DNA from: Cohnella luojiensis
GTDB lineage: Bacteria > Bacillota > Bacilli > Paenibacillales > Paenibacillaceae
Assembly (NCBI RefSeq): GCF_004564235.1
Contig: NZ_SOMN01000007.1
Location: 1-64,000 of the forward strand
DNA: 64,000 nt
Direction: 5' to 3'
Positions 1 to 9,013 of this stretch are shown piece by piece (the stretch's first letter is position 1; every line of letters begins with the position of its first letter). Under the pieces are notes generated by a model that was given only the letters and a program-made list of their open reading frames with translations, was not told the origin of the DNA and made no database searches. The position numbers were made by a program, and so were the translations under genes.

Positions 1-159
1 GCCCATTGAGATTAAGAGTTGCATAACCGTTTCAAAGGGCAACTTTTTCTTTCGGGTAAAATCTTTTCTAGGGTTTTTGACATAAGGTGCTGGTGATGCT
101 GACATTTCTCGTATGAGGGATGTCAGCGTTTCTTTTAGCGAATTCGCATAGGCATTCAT
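1..159 (-). CDS. IS4-family transposase, N-terminal part (cut by window edge)
   Basis: The first 53 residues of a transposase, starting MNAYANSLKETL and including the basic stretch RKDFTRKKKLPFETV, typical of the N-terminus of IS4-type DDE transposases in Paenibacillaceae. The ATG is preceded by a strong GAGGAGG site. The frame runs off the left edge, so the DDE catalytic core is not visible and intactness cannot be judged. Assignment to IS4 is family recognition from this short segment. Confidence 0.75.
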   Translation of the reverse strand, partial: MNAYANSLKETLTSLIREMSASPAPYVKNPRKDFTRKKKLPFETVMQLLISMG

Positions 160-340
160 TGGCGTAACCTCCTCGTTTTTTCAAGGGGCTTCGCCACACT
201 TTTTCATCTACTTGTCAAGTCCTGTTTTCATTTTTTCATGCAAAAAAAAGAGCGGGCTATCTTTTAGATAACCTGCTCTTGTTCTTAATTTTGGCCCTGC
301 GCCTTAACTTAATGACATTGGGCAGCAGCCCAACCTTTTT
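1..340 (-). mobile_element. End of an IS4-type insertion sequence (right boundary approximate)
   Basis: The transposase start at 159 is followed outward by about 180 bp without a gene. This stretch holds an imperfect hairpin (about 247-283, arms reading roughly AAGAGCGGGCTATCT and AGATAACCTGCTCTT) and a small palindrome TTGGGCAGCAGCCCAA at 318-333. The element end probably lies near this palindrome, but the other terminus is outside the window, so neither the terminal inverted repeat nor the target duplication can be confirmed. Confidence 0.45.
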
Positions 341-355
341 TCATGTCTTCGTCAA

Positions 356-712
356 TTAGGGTAATAGATCCGGAAGTACCGCAGGCACGGAGCCGTTCAA
401 CATTTCGCGATATCCGGCAATCTCGATACGAAGCGCTCTCGCCTTTTCGATCGGTTTTTTAACATAATGAATATATTCAAGCGCCAAATGATGGTCAGGC
501 TTCTTGCCGGATAACATGCGGCGAAGCGTAGACATCGACCGATAAGCCTGTTCCTCCAGCCTTAGTCTCCGCTCGTAGCGTTCCACCATCTGTTCAATCT
601 CAGTAATCTCCTGCTCCCGCTTGGAAATTAATGCTTCCAGCAAGGAATGTACCTCCGCGGTTTTGCGTCGAGGAGCGGATGAGAGCGGAATCGATACCGA
701 AGGTTCCATCAT
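356..712 (-). CDS. Hypothetical coiled-coil protein, 118 aa
   Basis: I do not recognise this protein. It is short, highly charged and helical: residues about 20-60 (SLLEALISKREQEITEI and onward) have the spacing of a coiled coil, followed by a second helix around YIHYVKKPIEKARALRIEI. There is no signal peptide, membrane segment or cysteine. The start ATG is doubled (ATG ATG) with an AGGTGA site upstream. It lies downstream of the chemoreceptor gene on the same strand, about 100 bp away, and its stop is only a few tens of bp from the putative IS end, so the insertion lies just beyond its 3' end. Confidence 0.6.
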   Translation of the reverse strand: MMEPSVSIPLSSAPRRKTAEVHSLLEALISKREQEITEIEQMVERYERRLRLEEQAYRSMSTLRRMLSGKKPDHHLALEYIHYVKKPIEKARALRIEIAGYREMLNGSVPAVLPDLLP

Positions 713-809
713 GATAGATCACCTGCCTAATTCTTGTTAACTTTCATCACATTATCACTATCATACCGGAAATTTCTCCATTTGAGAACTGTTTTTGCCG
801 ATTTATTTG

Positions 810-2255
810 TTAAGAAACCACAATATCGATTCCGATTACCCCGAAAGCCGTCCCATCGATCCTTCTCAGCGGCATAGAAACTGTCATGCAGGGCCTCTTC
901 GTGATGGCGGAGATGTACACCTCGGATACGAAGGTTTCCCCTTCCATGGCCCTCTTCCACCATTCCCGGCCTCTAGCGTTCAATAATCCGGCTTCCGGCT
1001 CGGAATAGACAAAGGAACCATCGCTTCTATTAGACCAGATCGCTTCCATTCCCGCCGTTCTCTTCAGCCATCCTCCGAGCACCTCGCGATGATTGTCCTC
1101 CGACATTCCGGCAAGAGTAGGATCAGACGCCAAGGTACGCAGCAGATCTGACCAACGGGCTGTATCGGAAGCGACTGCGCCTTCCCACGCGCGCCCGCCC
1201 GCGTTCTGCACCGCTGATACCAATTCATCCGCCGATTCTTTAAGCTCTTCGGATACGCGTCCTAAGTTATTGATTTCCGCCCTTTGTCGCTTATTCTGGG
1301 CCAACGTGTCATCTACGCTGCCTAACGTCAAGCTAACGGATTCGACTACATCCACGAGCATAGCGTTTGCGGCTGTCGTTCGATCCGCTTGCTCAACCGC
1401 GAATTCAAGCGTTTTACCAACGTGCTCGTCTACCTTTAAGAACGAATTGAAGATGACGTCCATTTTCTCCCGAGTCTTGCTCATTTCGACTAGCCCGAGG
1501 GATACTGATTTCTTCTCTTGCTCAACCGAACTTACCACCTGGCGAATACCCGACTCGATATTCTGTACGATGCTCGTCGAACGCTTGACTGCTTGTCCGC
1601 TTTGCTCCGCCAGCTTCCTGATCTCTTGGGCAACGATCGAGAATCCGCGCCCATGCTCTCCCGCATGAGCGGCTTCAATCGCGGCATTCAATGCAAGCAA
1701 GGAGGTTTGCGTGACGATTTCTTGAATCAGCTCGTTGATCTCGCTAATCTTGGAAGCCTGCGCGATCAAGCCGTTTACGCGCTCCTCCATCGATCCGTGA
1801 TTATGGGATAGGTCGTTCATGACCTCATCGGTATGGTTCAGGGAGCGGCATACCTCAACGACGACTTCTCTCGTCTTCTGGCTTTGGGAGCTCAATTCCT
1901 CCGTAACTCCGCGAATTTCTTGAGAGGCCGCGGATACCTCCTGCAACGAGGAGAATGCCTCTTCCAAGCGAATCATTGCCGTTTTACTGTGCTGGCGCAG
2001 CTTCTCCTCTTGTTCCGCAGCCCGATCGGCTATGCCATCCAGCTGGCTCATGCTGGAGTCTACTTCGGAAACCGCCGCCTGAAGACGATCCGCGATAACA
2101 ACGGCTTCCTCTATCATATGTCGAAGGGCTTCTGGCTTCGTCTCATCAGAGGTATTCTCCTCCGTAGCGGCAACGCTTGTATGATCTGGCCGAGCAATTC
2201 GAATTTGGTTCGATCCCTTGCCACTGCCCTTTAACCACCGTTGCCATTGCGCCAT
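810..2255 (-). CDS. Soluble methyl-accepting chemotaxis protein with C-terminal Cache-like domain
   Basis: Chemotaxis signal transducer of 481 aa. Residues about 45-350 form the long helical signalling domain; the conserved hairpin tip is clear at about 178-216 ([20 protein letters not shown], then [11 protein letters not shown]), the region that binds CheA and CheW. There is no membrane segment, so it is cytoplasmic. Residues about 360-481 ([20 protein letters not shown], then TVSMPLR and FGVIGIDI) resemble a Cache/PDC sensor domain, normally found outside the cell at the N-terminus. The ATG at 2255 is chosen over an upstream TTG because a GGAGTG site sits 7 nt before it. No che genes are adjacent. 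The ligand is unknown. Confidence 0.85.
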   Translation of the reverse strand: MAQWQRWLKGSGKGSNQIRIARPDHTSVAATEENTSDETKPEALRHMIEEAVVIADRLQAAVSEVDSSMSQLDGIADRAAEQEEKLRQHSKTAMIRLEEAFSSLQEVSAASQEIRGVTEELSSQSQKTREVVVEVCRSLNHTDEVMNDLSHNHGSMEERVNGLIAQASKISEINELIQEIVTQTSLLALNAAIEAAHAGEHGRGFSIVAQEIRKLAEQSGQAVKRSTSIVQNIESGIRQVVSSVEQEKKSVSLGLVEMSKTREKMDVIFNSFLKVDEHVGKTLEFAVEQADRTTAANAMLVDVVESVSLTLGSVDDTLAQNKRQRAEINNLGRVSEELKESADELVSAVQNAGGRAWEGAVASDTARWSDLLRTLASDPTLAGMSEDNHREVLGGWLKRTAGMEAIWSNRSDGSFVYSEPEAGLLNARGREWWKRAMEGETFVSEVYISAITKRPCMTVSMPLRRIDGTAFGVIGIDIVVS

Positions 2256-2289
2256 CTCGCACCACTCCAACCATTCAATTATCGAAATT

Positions 2290-2312
2290 ATGTTAGTTTT
2301 TCTAACATTATA
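2290..2312 (-). promoter_or_regulatory. Probable promoter -10 and operator-like inverted repeat of the chemoreceptor gene
   Basis: On the minus strand a TATAAT (2312-2307) is followed immediately by a perfect 7-bp inverted repeat, ATGTTAG-N5-CTAACAT (2290-2308), which would cover the transcription start. No good -35 lies at 17 bp (a TTGTCA is only 10 bp away), so this could be an activated or alternative-sigma promoter. The operator reading is inference. Confidence 0.4.
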
Positions 2313-2321
2313 TACCGATTA

Positions 2322-2357
2322 TTGACAAAAAGAAAGAGACCGTTAGGGGTCTCTTTC
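2322..2357 (-). terminator. Terminator of the gamma-SASP gene
   Basis: Perfect 10-bp stem (GAAAGAGACC / GGTCTCTTTC, 2332-2341 with 2348-2357) followed on the minus strand by CTTTTTGT. It lies 22 bp downstream of the SASP stop codon. Confidence 0.8.
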
Positions 2358-2379
2358 GCGCAAATCCGACACTTAGTAA

Positions 2380-2517
2380 CTAGCGATTGGACTGATTTGA
2401 ATTTTTTTGAGAGGCTTTGTTAGCCGTGCTGTTGCTAACATTCGATTCAGATGCAAATTCCGCTTGGTAGGCATTTGCGTTTCCCATTTTTTGTTTCTTA
2501 TTCTTTGCCACTGTCAT
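2380..2517 (-). CDS. Small acid-soluble spore protein, gamma type (short), 45 aa
   Basis: A 45-residue protein starting MTVAKNKKQKM and containing AEFASESNVSNSTANKASQ, which matches the repeated EFASETNVQ-type motif of gamma-type SASPs (SspE family). These are spore-core proteins degraded on germination as an amino-acid store. B. subtilis SspE carries two such repeats; here there is one, so the protein is about half the usual length. Composition fits (Asn, Gln, Ser and Lys rich, no Cys or Trp). The start has a strong GGAGGTGAGG site and a perfect terminator follows. It lies 40 bp behind the sigma-factor gene; a forespore promoter was not identified. Confidence 0.75.
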   Translation of the reverse strand: MTVAKNKKQKMGNANAYQAEFASESNVSNSTANKASQKNSNQSNR

Positions 2518-2557
2518 CCTCACCTCCACACCATAGCATGGACAGAGAAGAAATGGA

Positions 2558-3079
2558 TTATGTATATCGATCTACGTCCTCGACTTGGGTTTTCAACCTC
2601 GCCTTGCCGCGATGAATCCGGGCTTTTACGGTACCAACGGGCAATTGCAGCGCCGTCGCGATTTCGGCATCCTTCAGACCGTAATAGAACTTATACAGAA
2701 GAAGCGTTCTTGTAACAGGATCCAACCGCCCCAATAAATCGGACAGTTCCATCATCGACTCCGGATCAAAAACAGATTTGATACCCGCGATCTCATGCTC
2801 CAGATAATCGTCGATTCGCTCGTGACGCCTTGCGCGATTAGCATTCGAAGCAAGGTTAGAGGCGATCGCCTTGGCCCAAGGAATTAACTTTTCCTTGTGC
2901 CGCAATGTCGATCTCTTCTCTAAAATACGCACCCAGGCTTCTTGTACCACGTCACCCGCATCGTTCTTATGCCACAGCTTATGGCGAACGACCTTCAACA
3001 TCTGGGTATAAAGCTCGCCTAGTACTTCTTCTTCTGACCAGAACGCTTCCGGTAATTGAGAATCACGGAGGAAGTCCAT
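2558..3079 (-). CDS. RNA polymerase sigma factor, ECF-like, 173 aa
   Basis: A two-domain sigma factor. Region 2 is at about residues 20-85 (DAGDVVQEAWVRILEK; then IPWAKAIASNLASNANRARR) and region 4 at about 115-165, with the helix-turn-helix DAEIATALQLPVGTVKARI followed by HRGKARLK. This is the layout of ECF/SigW-type factors that direct RNA polymerase to alternative promoters. The start is MDFLRDSQLPEAF at 3079, with AGGAGTGG upstream; the longer frame to 3217 has no ribosome site. No anti-sigma gene is adjacent: the neighbours are the gamma-SASP gene and thrS, so its signal cannot be inferred. Confidence 0.85.
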   Translation of the reverse strand: MDFLRDSQLPEAFWSEEEVLGELYTQMLKVVRHKLWHKNDAGDVVQEAWVRILEKRSTLRHKEKLIPWAKAIASNLASNANRARRHERIDDYLEHEIAGIKSVFDPESMMELSDLLGRLDPVTRTLLLYKFYYGLKDAEIATALQLPVGTVKARIHRGKARLKTQVEDVDRYT

Positions 3080-3196
3080 GTTTCCAGCCACTCCTAAAAG
3101 GACGCATATTTGAAGTAATCTTATTCTATCATAAACGCAATAAAAAGAGAATATTTTCCATTTAATAGGAAATACGCGACAATCCCATCCTCGCCC

Positions 3197-3240
3197 GGAA
3201 GAAGAGCCCGCAAGCAAATTCGCTCATGGGCTCCTTCTCT
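3197..3240 (-). terminator. Probable terminator of thrS
   Basis: Hairpin with arms around AGAAGGAGCCC and GGGCTCTTCT (one bulge), 20 bp after the thrS stop. The downstream tract is only moderately U-rich, so confidence is limited. Confidence 0.5.
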
Positions 3241-3260
3241 TATCCTATTAATATTCAACT

Positions 3261-5201
3261 TCAATCAATGCGTTTAGAAGCGATTTCTCCGGAAATCCTT
3301 GCTACGAACTCGTCGACAGACTGCGCACCCAAATCCCCTTCGCCGCGGCGGCGGACGGATACGGTGCCGTTCAAGGACTCATTCTCCCCGATAACGAGCA
3401 TGTATGGAATTTTCTCCAACTGGGCTTCGCGGATCTTATATCCGAGCTTCTCGTTGCGCAAATCCGATTCCACGCGAACGCCGGCACGTTGCAGCTTCTC
3501 TTCGACCTCTCTGACATAAGGCTCGTAGATCGGATTGACGGGAATCAGCTTCGCTTGAACGGGCGACAGCCAGAGCGGCAACGCCCCCGCGAAATTCTCC
3601 AATAGGAATGCGGTCATGCGCTCCATCGTACTGATGATGCCTCTGTGAATAACGACTGGCCTGTGCTTCTTGCCGTCATCCCCGGTATATTCAAGTTGGA
3701 ATCGCTCCGGAAGGAGAACGTCTAATTGCACGGTCGACAGCGTCTCTTCCTTGCCTAACGCCGTTTTGATTTGAACGTCGAGCTTCGGACCGTAGAATGC
3801 CGCTTCGCCCTCCGCTTCGAAGAACGGCAGGTCGAGCTCCTCCACGACTTCGCGCAGCATACGCTGGGAAGTTTCCCACATCTCGTCGTCAGGCCAGTAC
3901 TTCTCGGTATCCTTAGGGTCCCTGTACGACAAACGGAAACGATAATCCTTAATTCCGAAATCTTCGTAAACTTCGCGAATAAGATTCACGACCCGGGTAA
4001 ATTCATCCTTGATTTGATCGAACCTGCAGAAAATGTGCGCATCGTTCAACGTCATGGCGCGCACCCGATGCAAACCTGTCAAAGCCCCGGACATCTCGTA
4101 ACGATGCATAGTGCCGAGCTCGGCAACCCGAACCGGCAAGTCGCGATAGCTGCGCATTTCGCTCTTATATACCATCATATGGTGCGGACAGTTCATCGGC
4201 CGAAGAACCAGTTCTTCGTTGTCCAGAATCATTTTAGGGAACATATCTTCTTGATAATGCTCCCAGTGTCCCGAAGTCTTATAAAGATCCACATTCGCGA
4301 GAACCGGAGTGTACACATGGGAATACCCTAGTCTTTCCTCCAGATCCACGATATATCGCTCCAAAGTTTGACGAAGCTTCGCTCCGTACGGCAGCCATAA
4401 CGGCAATCCCTGGCCAACCTCGCGCGAGAAAGTGAACATCTTCAACTCGCGGCCTAGCTTACGGTGATCCCGTTTCTTGGCTTCCTCAAGGAAGTGAAGG
4501 TGATCGTCCAGCTCGGCTTTCTTCGCGAATGCCGTTCCGTATATCCTTTGCAGCATCTTGTTCTTGCTGTCGCCGCGCCAGTAAGCACCGGCAACGCTGA
4601 GCAGCTTGAACGATTTGATCCGTCCAGTCGACGGAAGGTGAGGCCCGCGGCAGAGGTCGAAGAACTCGCCCTGGTCATAGAGGGTGATCGCGACTCCTTC
4701 CGGCAAGTCTCGAATCAGCTCAAGCTTTAACGGATCGGAGATTTCCTCGAAAATACGAAGCGCCTCGTCCCGGCTAACCTCCCGCCTTACGATGGGCAGG
4801 TTTTCCTTTACGATTTTCTCCATTTCCTTTTCGATAAGGGAGAGATCCTCCGAGGAAATAGGCTGTTCCATATCGATATCGTAATAGAAGCCGTCTTCAA
4901 TGACAGGACCAATGCCCAGCTTTACTTTATCCGCGCCGTAAATCCGTTTAATGGCTTGCGCTAGCAAGTGAGCCGTGCTGTGGCGCATCACTTCCAGCCC
5001 TTCCGCATTATCGAGGGTTACAATCTCAAGAGCAACGTCTTGGGAAAGCGTAGTATTCAAATCCACCACTTTACCATCTACTTTACCCGCAACCGCGACC
5101 TTCTTTAGCCCGGGGCTGATCGAGAAAGCGACATCCTCGACAGTAACGCCCGCATCGTAGGATCGGATCGCTCCATCGGGCAATTTCACTTGAACCGACA
5201 T
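3261..5201 (-). CDS. thrS: Threonine--tRNA ligase
   Basis: Cytoplasmic enzyme that charges tRNA-Thr, 646 aa, the normal bacterial length. Domains in order: TGS (1-63), the editing domain with the HxxxH motif in [13 protein letters not shown], the class II catalytic core with [13 protein letters not shown] and the motif 2 region TLNDAHIFC, and the C-terminal anticodon-binding domain ([10 protein letters not shown] onward). The start at [10 protein letters not shown] is fixed by AAAGGAGG just upstream; the longer frame would run into the T-box terminator. It is preceded by a T-box leader and then ytxC, the same order as in B. subtilis. Confidence 0.97.
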   Translation of the reverse strand: MSVQVKLPDGAIRSYDAGVTVEDVAFSISPGLKKVAVAGKVDGKVVDLNTTLSQDVALEIVTLDNAEGLEVMRHSTAHLLAQAIKRIYGADKVKLGIGPVIEDGFYYDIDMEQPISSEDLSLIEKEMEKIVKENLPIVRREVSRDEALRIFEEISDPLKLELIRDLPEGVAITLYDQGEFFDLCRGPHLPSTGRIKSFKLLSVAGAYWRGDSKNKMLQRIYGTAFAKKAELDDHLHFLEEAKKRDHRKLGRELKMFTFSREVGQGLPLWLPYGAKLRQTLERYIVDLEERLGYSHVYTPVLANVDLYKTSGHWEHYQEDMFPKMILDNEELVLRPMNCPHHMMVYKSEMRSYRDLPVRVAELGTMHRYEMSGALTGLHRVRAMTLNDAHIFCRFDQIKDEFTRVVNLIREVYEDFGIKDYRFRLSYRDPKDTEKYWPDDEMWETSQRMLREVVEELDLPFFEAEGEAAFYGPKLDVQIKTALGKEETLSTVQLDVLLPERFQLEYTGDDGKKHRPVVIHRGIISTMERMTAFLLENFAGALPLWLSPVQAKLIPVNPIYEPYVREVEEKLQRAGVRVESDLRNEKLGYKIREAQLEKIPYMLVIGENESLNGTVSVRRRGEGDLGAQSVDEFVARISGEIASKRID

Positions 5202-5234
5202 ATTCGAATACCTCCTTTGTTTTTTTGGGAAACA

Positions 5235-5523
5235 AAAAAACACCTCGTCCCGAAAGGGACGGGTGCTCTGAATGCGGCCCGTGGTTCCACCCTCCATTAA
5301 CCGGCAATTGCGAACTACCGATACTCTGGCATGTAGATAACGGTCATGACCCGGCAGGGAATACTAGCGCCATCACCATGGTGATCCGCGCATTCATCCC
5401 GGCAGCTCGAAAGGGGTCAACGCCAGTCGGTATCGGAAGGAACTTGCAGCCTAGGTTCCTCTCTCTGTGCCGTCCAGTACTAGCATTGTTGGCTTTCTCA
5501 TCGCTTCTGAATGTGGATTGATA
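5235..5523 (-). ncRNA. T-box leader of thrS
   Basis: The minus strand carries the T-box core AGGGTGGAACCACGGGC (5277-5293), the part that pairs with the free tRNA acceptor end through the antiterminator. It is followed by a strong terminator (CACCCGTCCC with GGGACGAGGTG, then seven T, about 5235-5266). Upstream sequence begins with a stem I-like GAAGCGATGAGAAAGCC. A candidate specifier codon ACC (Thr) is at 5431-5429, in the context GATACCGAC. Uncharged tRNA-Thr would allow read-through into thrS. Specifier assignment is by eye. Confidence 0.93.
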
Positions 5524-5529
5524 TCGAAC

Positions 5530-5559
5530 ATTATAACTACTTGAAGGTGTTCCAGTCAA
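5530..5559 (-). promoter_or_regulatory. Sigma-A promoter of the thrS T-box transcript
   Basis: On the minus strand, TTGACT (5559-5554), 18-bp spacer, TATAAT (5535-5530). The predicted start near 5523 agrees with the beginning of the T-box leader. Confidence 0.75.
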
Positions 5560-5580
5560 GGGTCAACAGTTAATGATCGG

Positions 5581-6474
5581 TTAATGGGCCGGCAAATCGG
5601 GATAAAAAGCGGCTCTATCCCCGAAAATCCCGATAATGGTGCGAATGACCTGCGATTCCGGCTCCTTCGTGTGAATATACAATTGGCGAGGGGATGCCGC
5701 AAGCAATCGACTTACGACACGGCTTTCTTCCTCCTGCTCCTCCTCGCGCACCTCTAGATGACCCCTCTTCTCGGACCCATTCAAATCCGGATTCTCCTGT
5801 TCAAGCGGGCGCATCTCCTCATCCAGCAATCGAAAAGCGTGCCCTCCGGAATGCAGAACGTGCACGGTGGATGTTCTTGTCTCCTGCCATTCCACCATCG
5901 ATTTGAGAAGCGTCATGAATTCCTGATACTGCCTCTCCATTAGCCTTTCTTCTATCGCCGTTTCCGCTGCCTCCTGGACTTCGGCACGGTAATCGCTTAG
6001 TCGAAATCTCAAAAAACCATCCAGATGCAAACGCTCGTGATCCTCTAAGTAAAGGGAAAAACGGGACGCCAGCTTCTGCAGCCGTCTTTCTCTGCCTCGC
6101 CCCATCCAAACTTCTCCGATCTCCGGCTCGCCATCCAACAAGGAAACGGCTTCCGCGATCAATAAATCGGTCTCAACCTCGTCTTTAAGCCCTAAGCGCG
6201 TCTGATACAGGCTTCGGAGCAATGAAGGCTCCTGATCGGACAGCATATATTCCGCAAGCACCCGCCCCACCCGATCGCAATATTTCTTTTTATCTTGGGG
6301 GCCAGGCCCTAAAGGAAATTGGCAACGGATATACCCGTCTTCCCGGCACAGTTCCCATTCCACGCTGCCCACGGGATTTTCCGTGCCGACTAAAGTACGA
6401 TTCAGCATACCGGCTAGACGTTCCAACGAAGGATGATCATTCCCGTACTCTACAACGAATTGTGCCTTCTTCAA
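5581..6474 (-). CDS. ytxC: YtxC-family sporulation protein
   Basis: About 297 aa, matching the YtxC family, which is conserved in spore formers and found next to thrS as in B. subtilis. Visible features: a central charged helical region, then RLHLDGFLRFRLSDYRAEV, and the C-terminal segment RTIIGIFGDRAAFYPDLPAH. Its molecular role is not known. The start is set at a TTG (6474) because GGAGGTG lies 5 nt upstream; an ATG 21 nt further up has no ribosome site. It is transcribed towards thrS, which has its own promoter. Confidence 0.85.
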   Translation of the reverse strand: MKKAQFVVEYGNDHPSLERLAGMLNRTLVGTENPVGSVEWELCREDGYIRCQFPLGPGPQDKKKYCDRVGRVLAEYMLSDQEPSLLRSLYQTRLGLKDEVETDLLIAEAVSLLDGEPEIGEVWMGRGRERRLQKLASRFSLYLEDHERLHLDGFLRFRLSDYRAEVQEAAETAIEERLMERQYQEFMTLLKSMVEWQETRTSTVHVLHSGGHAFRLLDEEMRPLEQENPDLNGSEKRGHLEVREEEQEEESRVVSRLLAASPRQLYIHTKEPESQVIRTIIGIFGDRAAFYPDLPAH

Positions 6475-6591
6475 ATCTACACCTCCATCCTCCATGCTTG
6501 TTACTTACTATATGGTGGCCCAAAAAGGGATATACGATGGGTTGTTGGTTATGGTATATTTTATGAAGTTTGATCGTGAAAGGAAGTCCAT

Positions 6592-7704
6592 ATGTCTTTG
6601 CCTTCGTTGGAAATTAATCAAGAACGCTGGAATCGTATGCTCATCAAGAGTTATTGGGCGGCATTGCTAATCTCGATCCTCGTCGAATGCCTTTTTTTGA
6701 TCGGCACTAAGGTTCCTACCGTAGAATTCATTCATGCATACATCATTAGGCCTACGGTTATCCTTGCTATTGTCGTATTGCTTGCAGAACTCGGCGTACG
6801 ATATTTATCTAAACATCACGACTACGTTCTCATTTCCGCCGCCACTTTGATGACCGTAACGATAACGACAATTCACTCCTCATTGGAGTATCTCCTGTTC
6901 TTCCTCTTTTTCCCCATCATGATCAGCATATTTTATTTCCAATATAAGAAATTGCTTTTCGCTATCTTGAATACGGGAATTGCGTTGCTCTGCATATACA
7001 TCTTTGATCCGGATATCAATCGCAATGTTACCTTCGTTGGACTTATGGCTATGGCGAGTATTCTTCTGATATACAGCGGTATCGCGTTCGTTGTATTGGC
7101 ACGGGGCAGAGAAGTGTTAATTCATCTCCGCACTTCATACGAATCCAATCAAGAACTGCTCGTCCGAACGATCTTGATGGACAAGCTCGCCAAGACGGAT
7201 GCCTTAACCGATACCTATAACCATATGGCATATCATGAATATAAGGATCATCTTGTAGAGCAAGCCGACAAAGGCGGGATGTTATTGCATTTAGCGATCA
7301 TGGACATCGACAATTTCAAGATGGTCAATGATACCTATGGGCATAAAGCCGGGGACGAGGTTCTTAAGGAAGTCGCTTCAATCGCTCGTTCAAAGACGGG
7401 AAGCAACGATATTGTCGCGCGGTATGGCGGGGAAGAATTCGTTATCCTGTTTACTGAAAAAAGCTTTCAAGAGGTATTCGATCTCGTGGAGGATATACGG
7501 AACTCAATCGCATCGACTACACATGCTGCGCTTCAGCATTCGAACGTAACGGTCAGCATCGGATTGAATCCTTATTTCCCAGGAATGGGCAGGGAAGAAT
7601 TATTCCTAGGGGCGGATGCCGCCCTGTACGAAGCCAAGCATTCCGGCAAGAACCGTACGGTGCTGGCTACGGCTGCGCTAACGGATCAATCGATATCGAG
7701 TTAG
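6592..7704 (+). CDS. Membrane-bound diguanylate cyclase (GGDEF protein)
   Basis: 370 aa. The N-terminal half (about 18-170) is hydrophobic, with six or so membrane helices, and is a sensor of unknown input. A GGDEF domain follows, with MDIDNFKMVNDTYGHKAGDE and the active-site motif GGEEF at 279-283, so cyclic di-GMP synthesis from two GTP is expected. The usual inhibitory RxxD site just before GGEEF is not present (Gly at the Arg position), suggesting no classic product inhibition. The start has a GAAAGGAAG site. It is divergent from ytxC and shares a two-way terminator with mqnC. Confidence 0.88.
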   Translation: MSLPSLEINQERWNRMLIKSYWAALLISILVECLFLIGTKVPTVEFIHAYIIRPTVILAIVVLLAELGVRYLSKHHDYVLISAATLMTVTITTIHSSLEYLLFFLFFPIMISIFYFQYKKLLFAILNTGIALLCIYIFDPDINRNVTFVGLMAMASILLIYSGIAFVVLARGREVLIHLRTSYESNQELLVRTILMDKLAKTDALTDTYNHMAYHEYKDHLVEQADKGGMLLHLAIMDIDNFKMVNDTYGHKAGDEVLKEVASIARSKTGSNDIVARYGGEEFVILFTEKSFQEVFDLVEDIRNSIASTTHAALQHSNVTVSIGLNPYFPGMGREELFLGADAALYEAKHSGKNRTVLATAALTDQSISS

Positions 7705-7718
7705 CTTTTCGAAAATGT

Positions 7719-7756
7719 AAAAAACTCCGCCCTTCAAGCAGGGGCGGAGTTTTTGC
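7719..7756. terminator. Bidirectional terminator between the GGDEF gene and mqnC
   Basis: Symmetric hairpin, AAAACTCCGCCC with GGGCGGAGTTTT, flanked by A and T runs, so it can end transcription from both convergent genes. Confidence 0.85.
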
Positions 7757-7773
7757 TTTTGTAACGGCAAGAA

Positions 7774-8910
7774 TTAATTCTGCATCACGTAATCCTTCGT
7801 AACCGTATCGTTCTCGTTGTAAATCTTGATGGTCTGGTACTTCGTGTTGCGTTGCGCGGGTATTTTCCCAGCTTCGCGGATCAATTTAAGGATAAGTTCG
7901 ATATTGACCTTATGCGTCGTACCCGCCGCGGAAACCACGTTTTCTTCGATCATCGTGCTTCCGAAGTCGTTGCAGCCGTAGGAAAGCGACAACTTCCCTA
8001 CATCAGGCCCCATCGTTACCCACGAAGATTGGAAATTATCGATATTATCGAGCGCAATCCGGCTAATCGCCAGCGTCTTCAGGTATTCCTCCGGCGTAGC
8101 CTTGACGCGCTTCATATTGGTGTTCTCGGGTTGGAAGGTCCAAGGAATGAACGCCAAGAATCCCGGCGACGGATAGTTGTTGTTTAGGCACTCGTCTTGA
8201 GCGTCACGAACGCGCATAAGATGCAGCGCCCGTTCCTCCATGGACTCGCCGAAACCGATAACCATCGTAGCAGTTGTGTTCATGCCCGCTTTGTGAGCTG
8301 TTGTCATGACGTCCATCCAATCGCGCCACGTGCCCTTCAGGCGACTGATTTTTTGGCGGGTCCTATCATCCAGGATTTCCGCTCCTCCGCCTGGCAGCGA
8401 GTCAAGGCCGGCTTCATGAAGCTGGCGGACGACATCCTCAAGCGGAATATTGCCAGCCACCACCTGCATCTTGCGGATTTCCGCAGGCGAGAAGGAATGC
8501 ATCGTAATTTCGGGGAAACGCTGCTTAATCGCACGCAGCAAATCCAAGTAATAACTAAACGGTAAATCCGGGTTCGTACCGCCCTGCATCAGGATTTCAG
8601 TTCCGCCTACATCGATCGTCTCCTGAATCTTCCGGAAGATGAGCTCGTCCGGCAAAACGTACCCTTCCTTGGAGCCTGGCGCACGGTAGAAAGCGCAGAA
8701 CCTGCAATATACGTCGCATACGTTCGTATAATTCACGTTACGCCCTACCACGAACGTCGTAATCGGCTCCGGATGCTTCCTTAGCATCAGTTGGTTCGCC
8801 GTATGTCCCATCTTCTCTATCTCATCGCTCTCGAATAAGGCAACGATATCTTCTAACCGCAATCTCTTCCCTTGTAAAGCTCCTTCTAAAATCCGGTCCA
8901 CTTGGTTCAT
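7774..8910 (-). CDS. mqnC: Cyclic dehypoxanthinyl futalosine synthase
   Basis: Radical SAM enzyme of the futalosine route to menaquinone; it cyclises dehypoxanthine futalosine. 378 aa, normal length. The 4Fe-4S motif CDVYCRFC gives the CxxxCxxC cysteines C65, C69 and C72; PGGGAEIL and the C-terminal DFGSTMIEENVVSAAG are typical of MqnC rather than MqnE. The start has AAGAAGGAGG. It stands alone here, so the remaining mqn genes must be elsewhere. A 12-bp palindrome, GGACTATAGTCC (8932-8943), lies just upstream of the ribosome site. Confidence 0.93.
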   Translation of the reverse strand: MNQVDRILEGALQGKRLRLEDIVALFESDEIEKMGHTANQLMLRKHPEPITTFVVGRNVNYTNVCDVYCRFCAFYRAPGSKEGYVLPDELIFRKIQETIDVGGTEILMQGGTNPDLPFSYYLDLLRAIKQRFPEITMHSFSPAEIRKMQVVAGNIPLEDVVRQLHEAGLDSLPGGGAEILDDRTRQKISRLKGTWRDWMDVMTTAHKAGMNTTATMVIGFGESMEERALHLMRVRDAQDECLNNNYPSPGFLAFIPWTFQPENTNMKRVKATPEEYLKTLAISRIALDNIDNFQSSWVTMGPDVGKLSLSYGCNDFGSTMIEENVVSAAGTTHKVNIELILKLIREAGKIPAQRNTKYQTIKIYNENDTVTKDYVMQN

Positions 8911-8979
8911 ATCCGGACCCTCCTTCTTACGGGACTATAGTCCTTGTGCTATGCTGCATCGATTACCTCATCGTAACAC

Positions 8980-9010
8980 AAAAACACCGCGGCAGTCACC
9001 CGCGGGCTTT
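8980..9010 (-). terminator. Terminator of the metA-metI-patB operon
   Basis: Stem CCGCGG (9000-9005) with CCGCGG (8987-8992), followed on the minus strand by GTGTTTTTGTG. It begins about 10 bp after the patB stop. Confidence 0.75.
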
Positions 9011-9013
9011 TGA

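Noticed and set aside
5223-5559. Small open frames on both strands in the thrS leader
   Set aside because: The interval is fully explained by the T-box RNA and its promoter.
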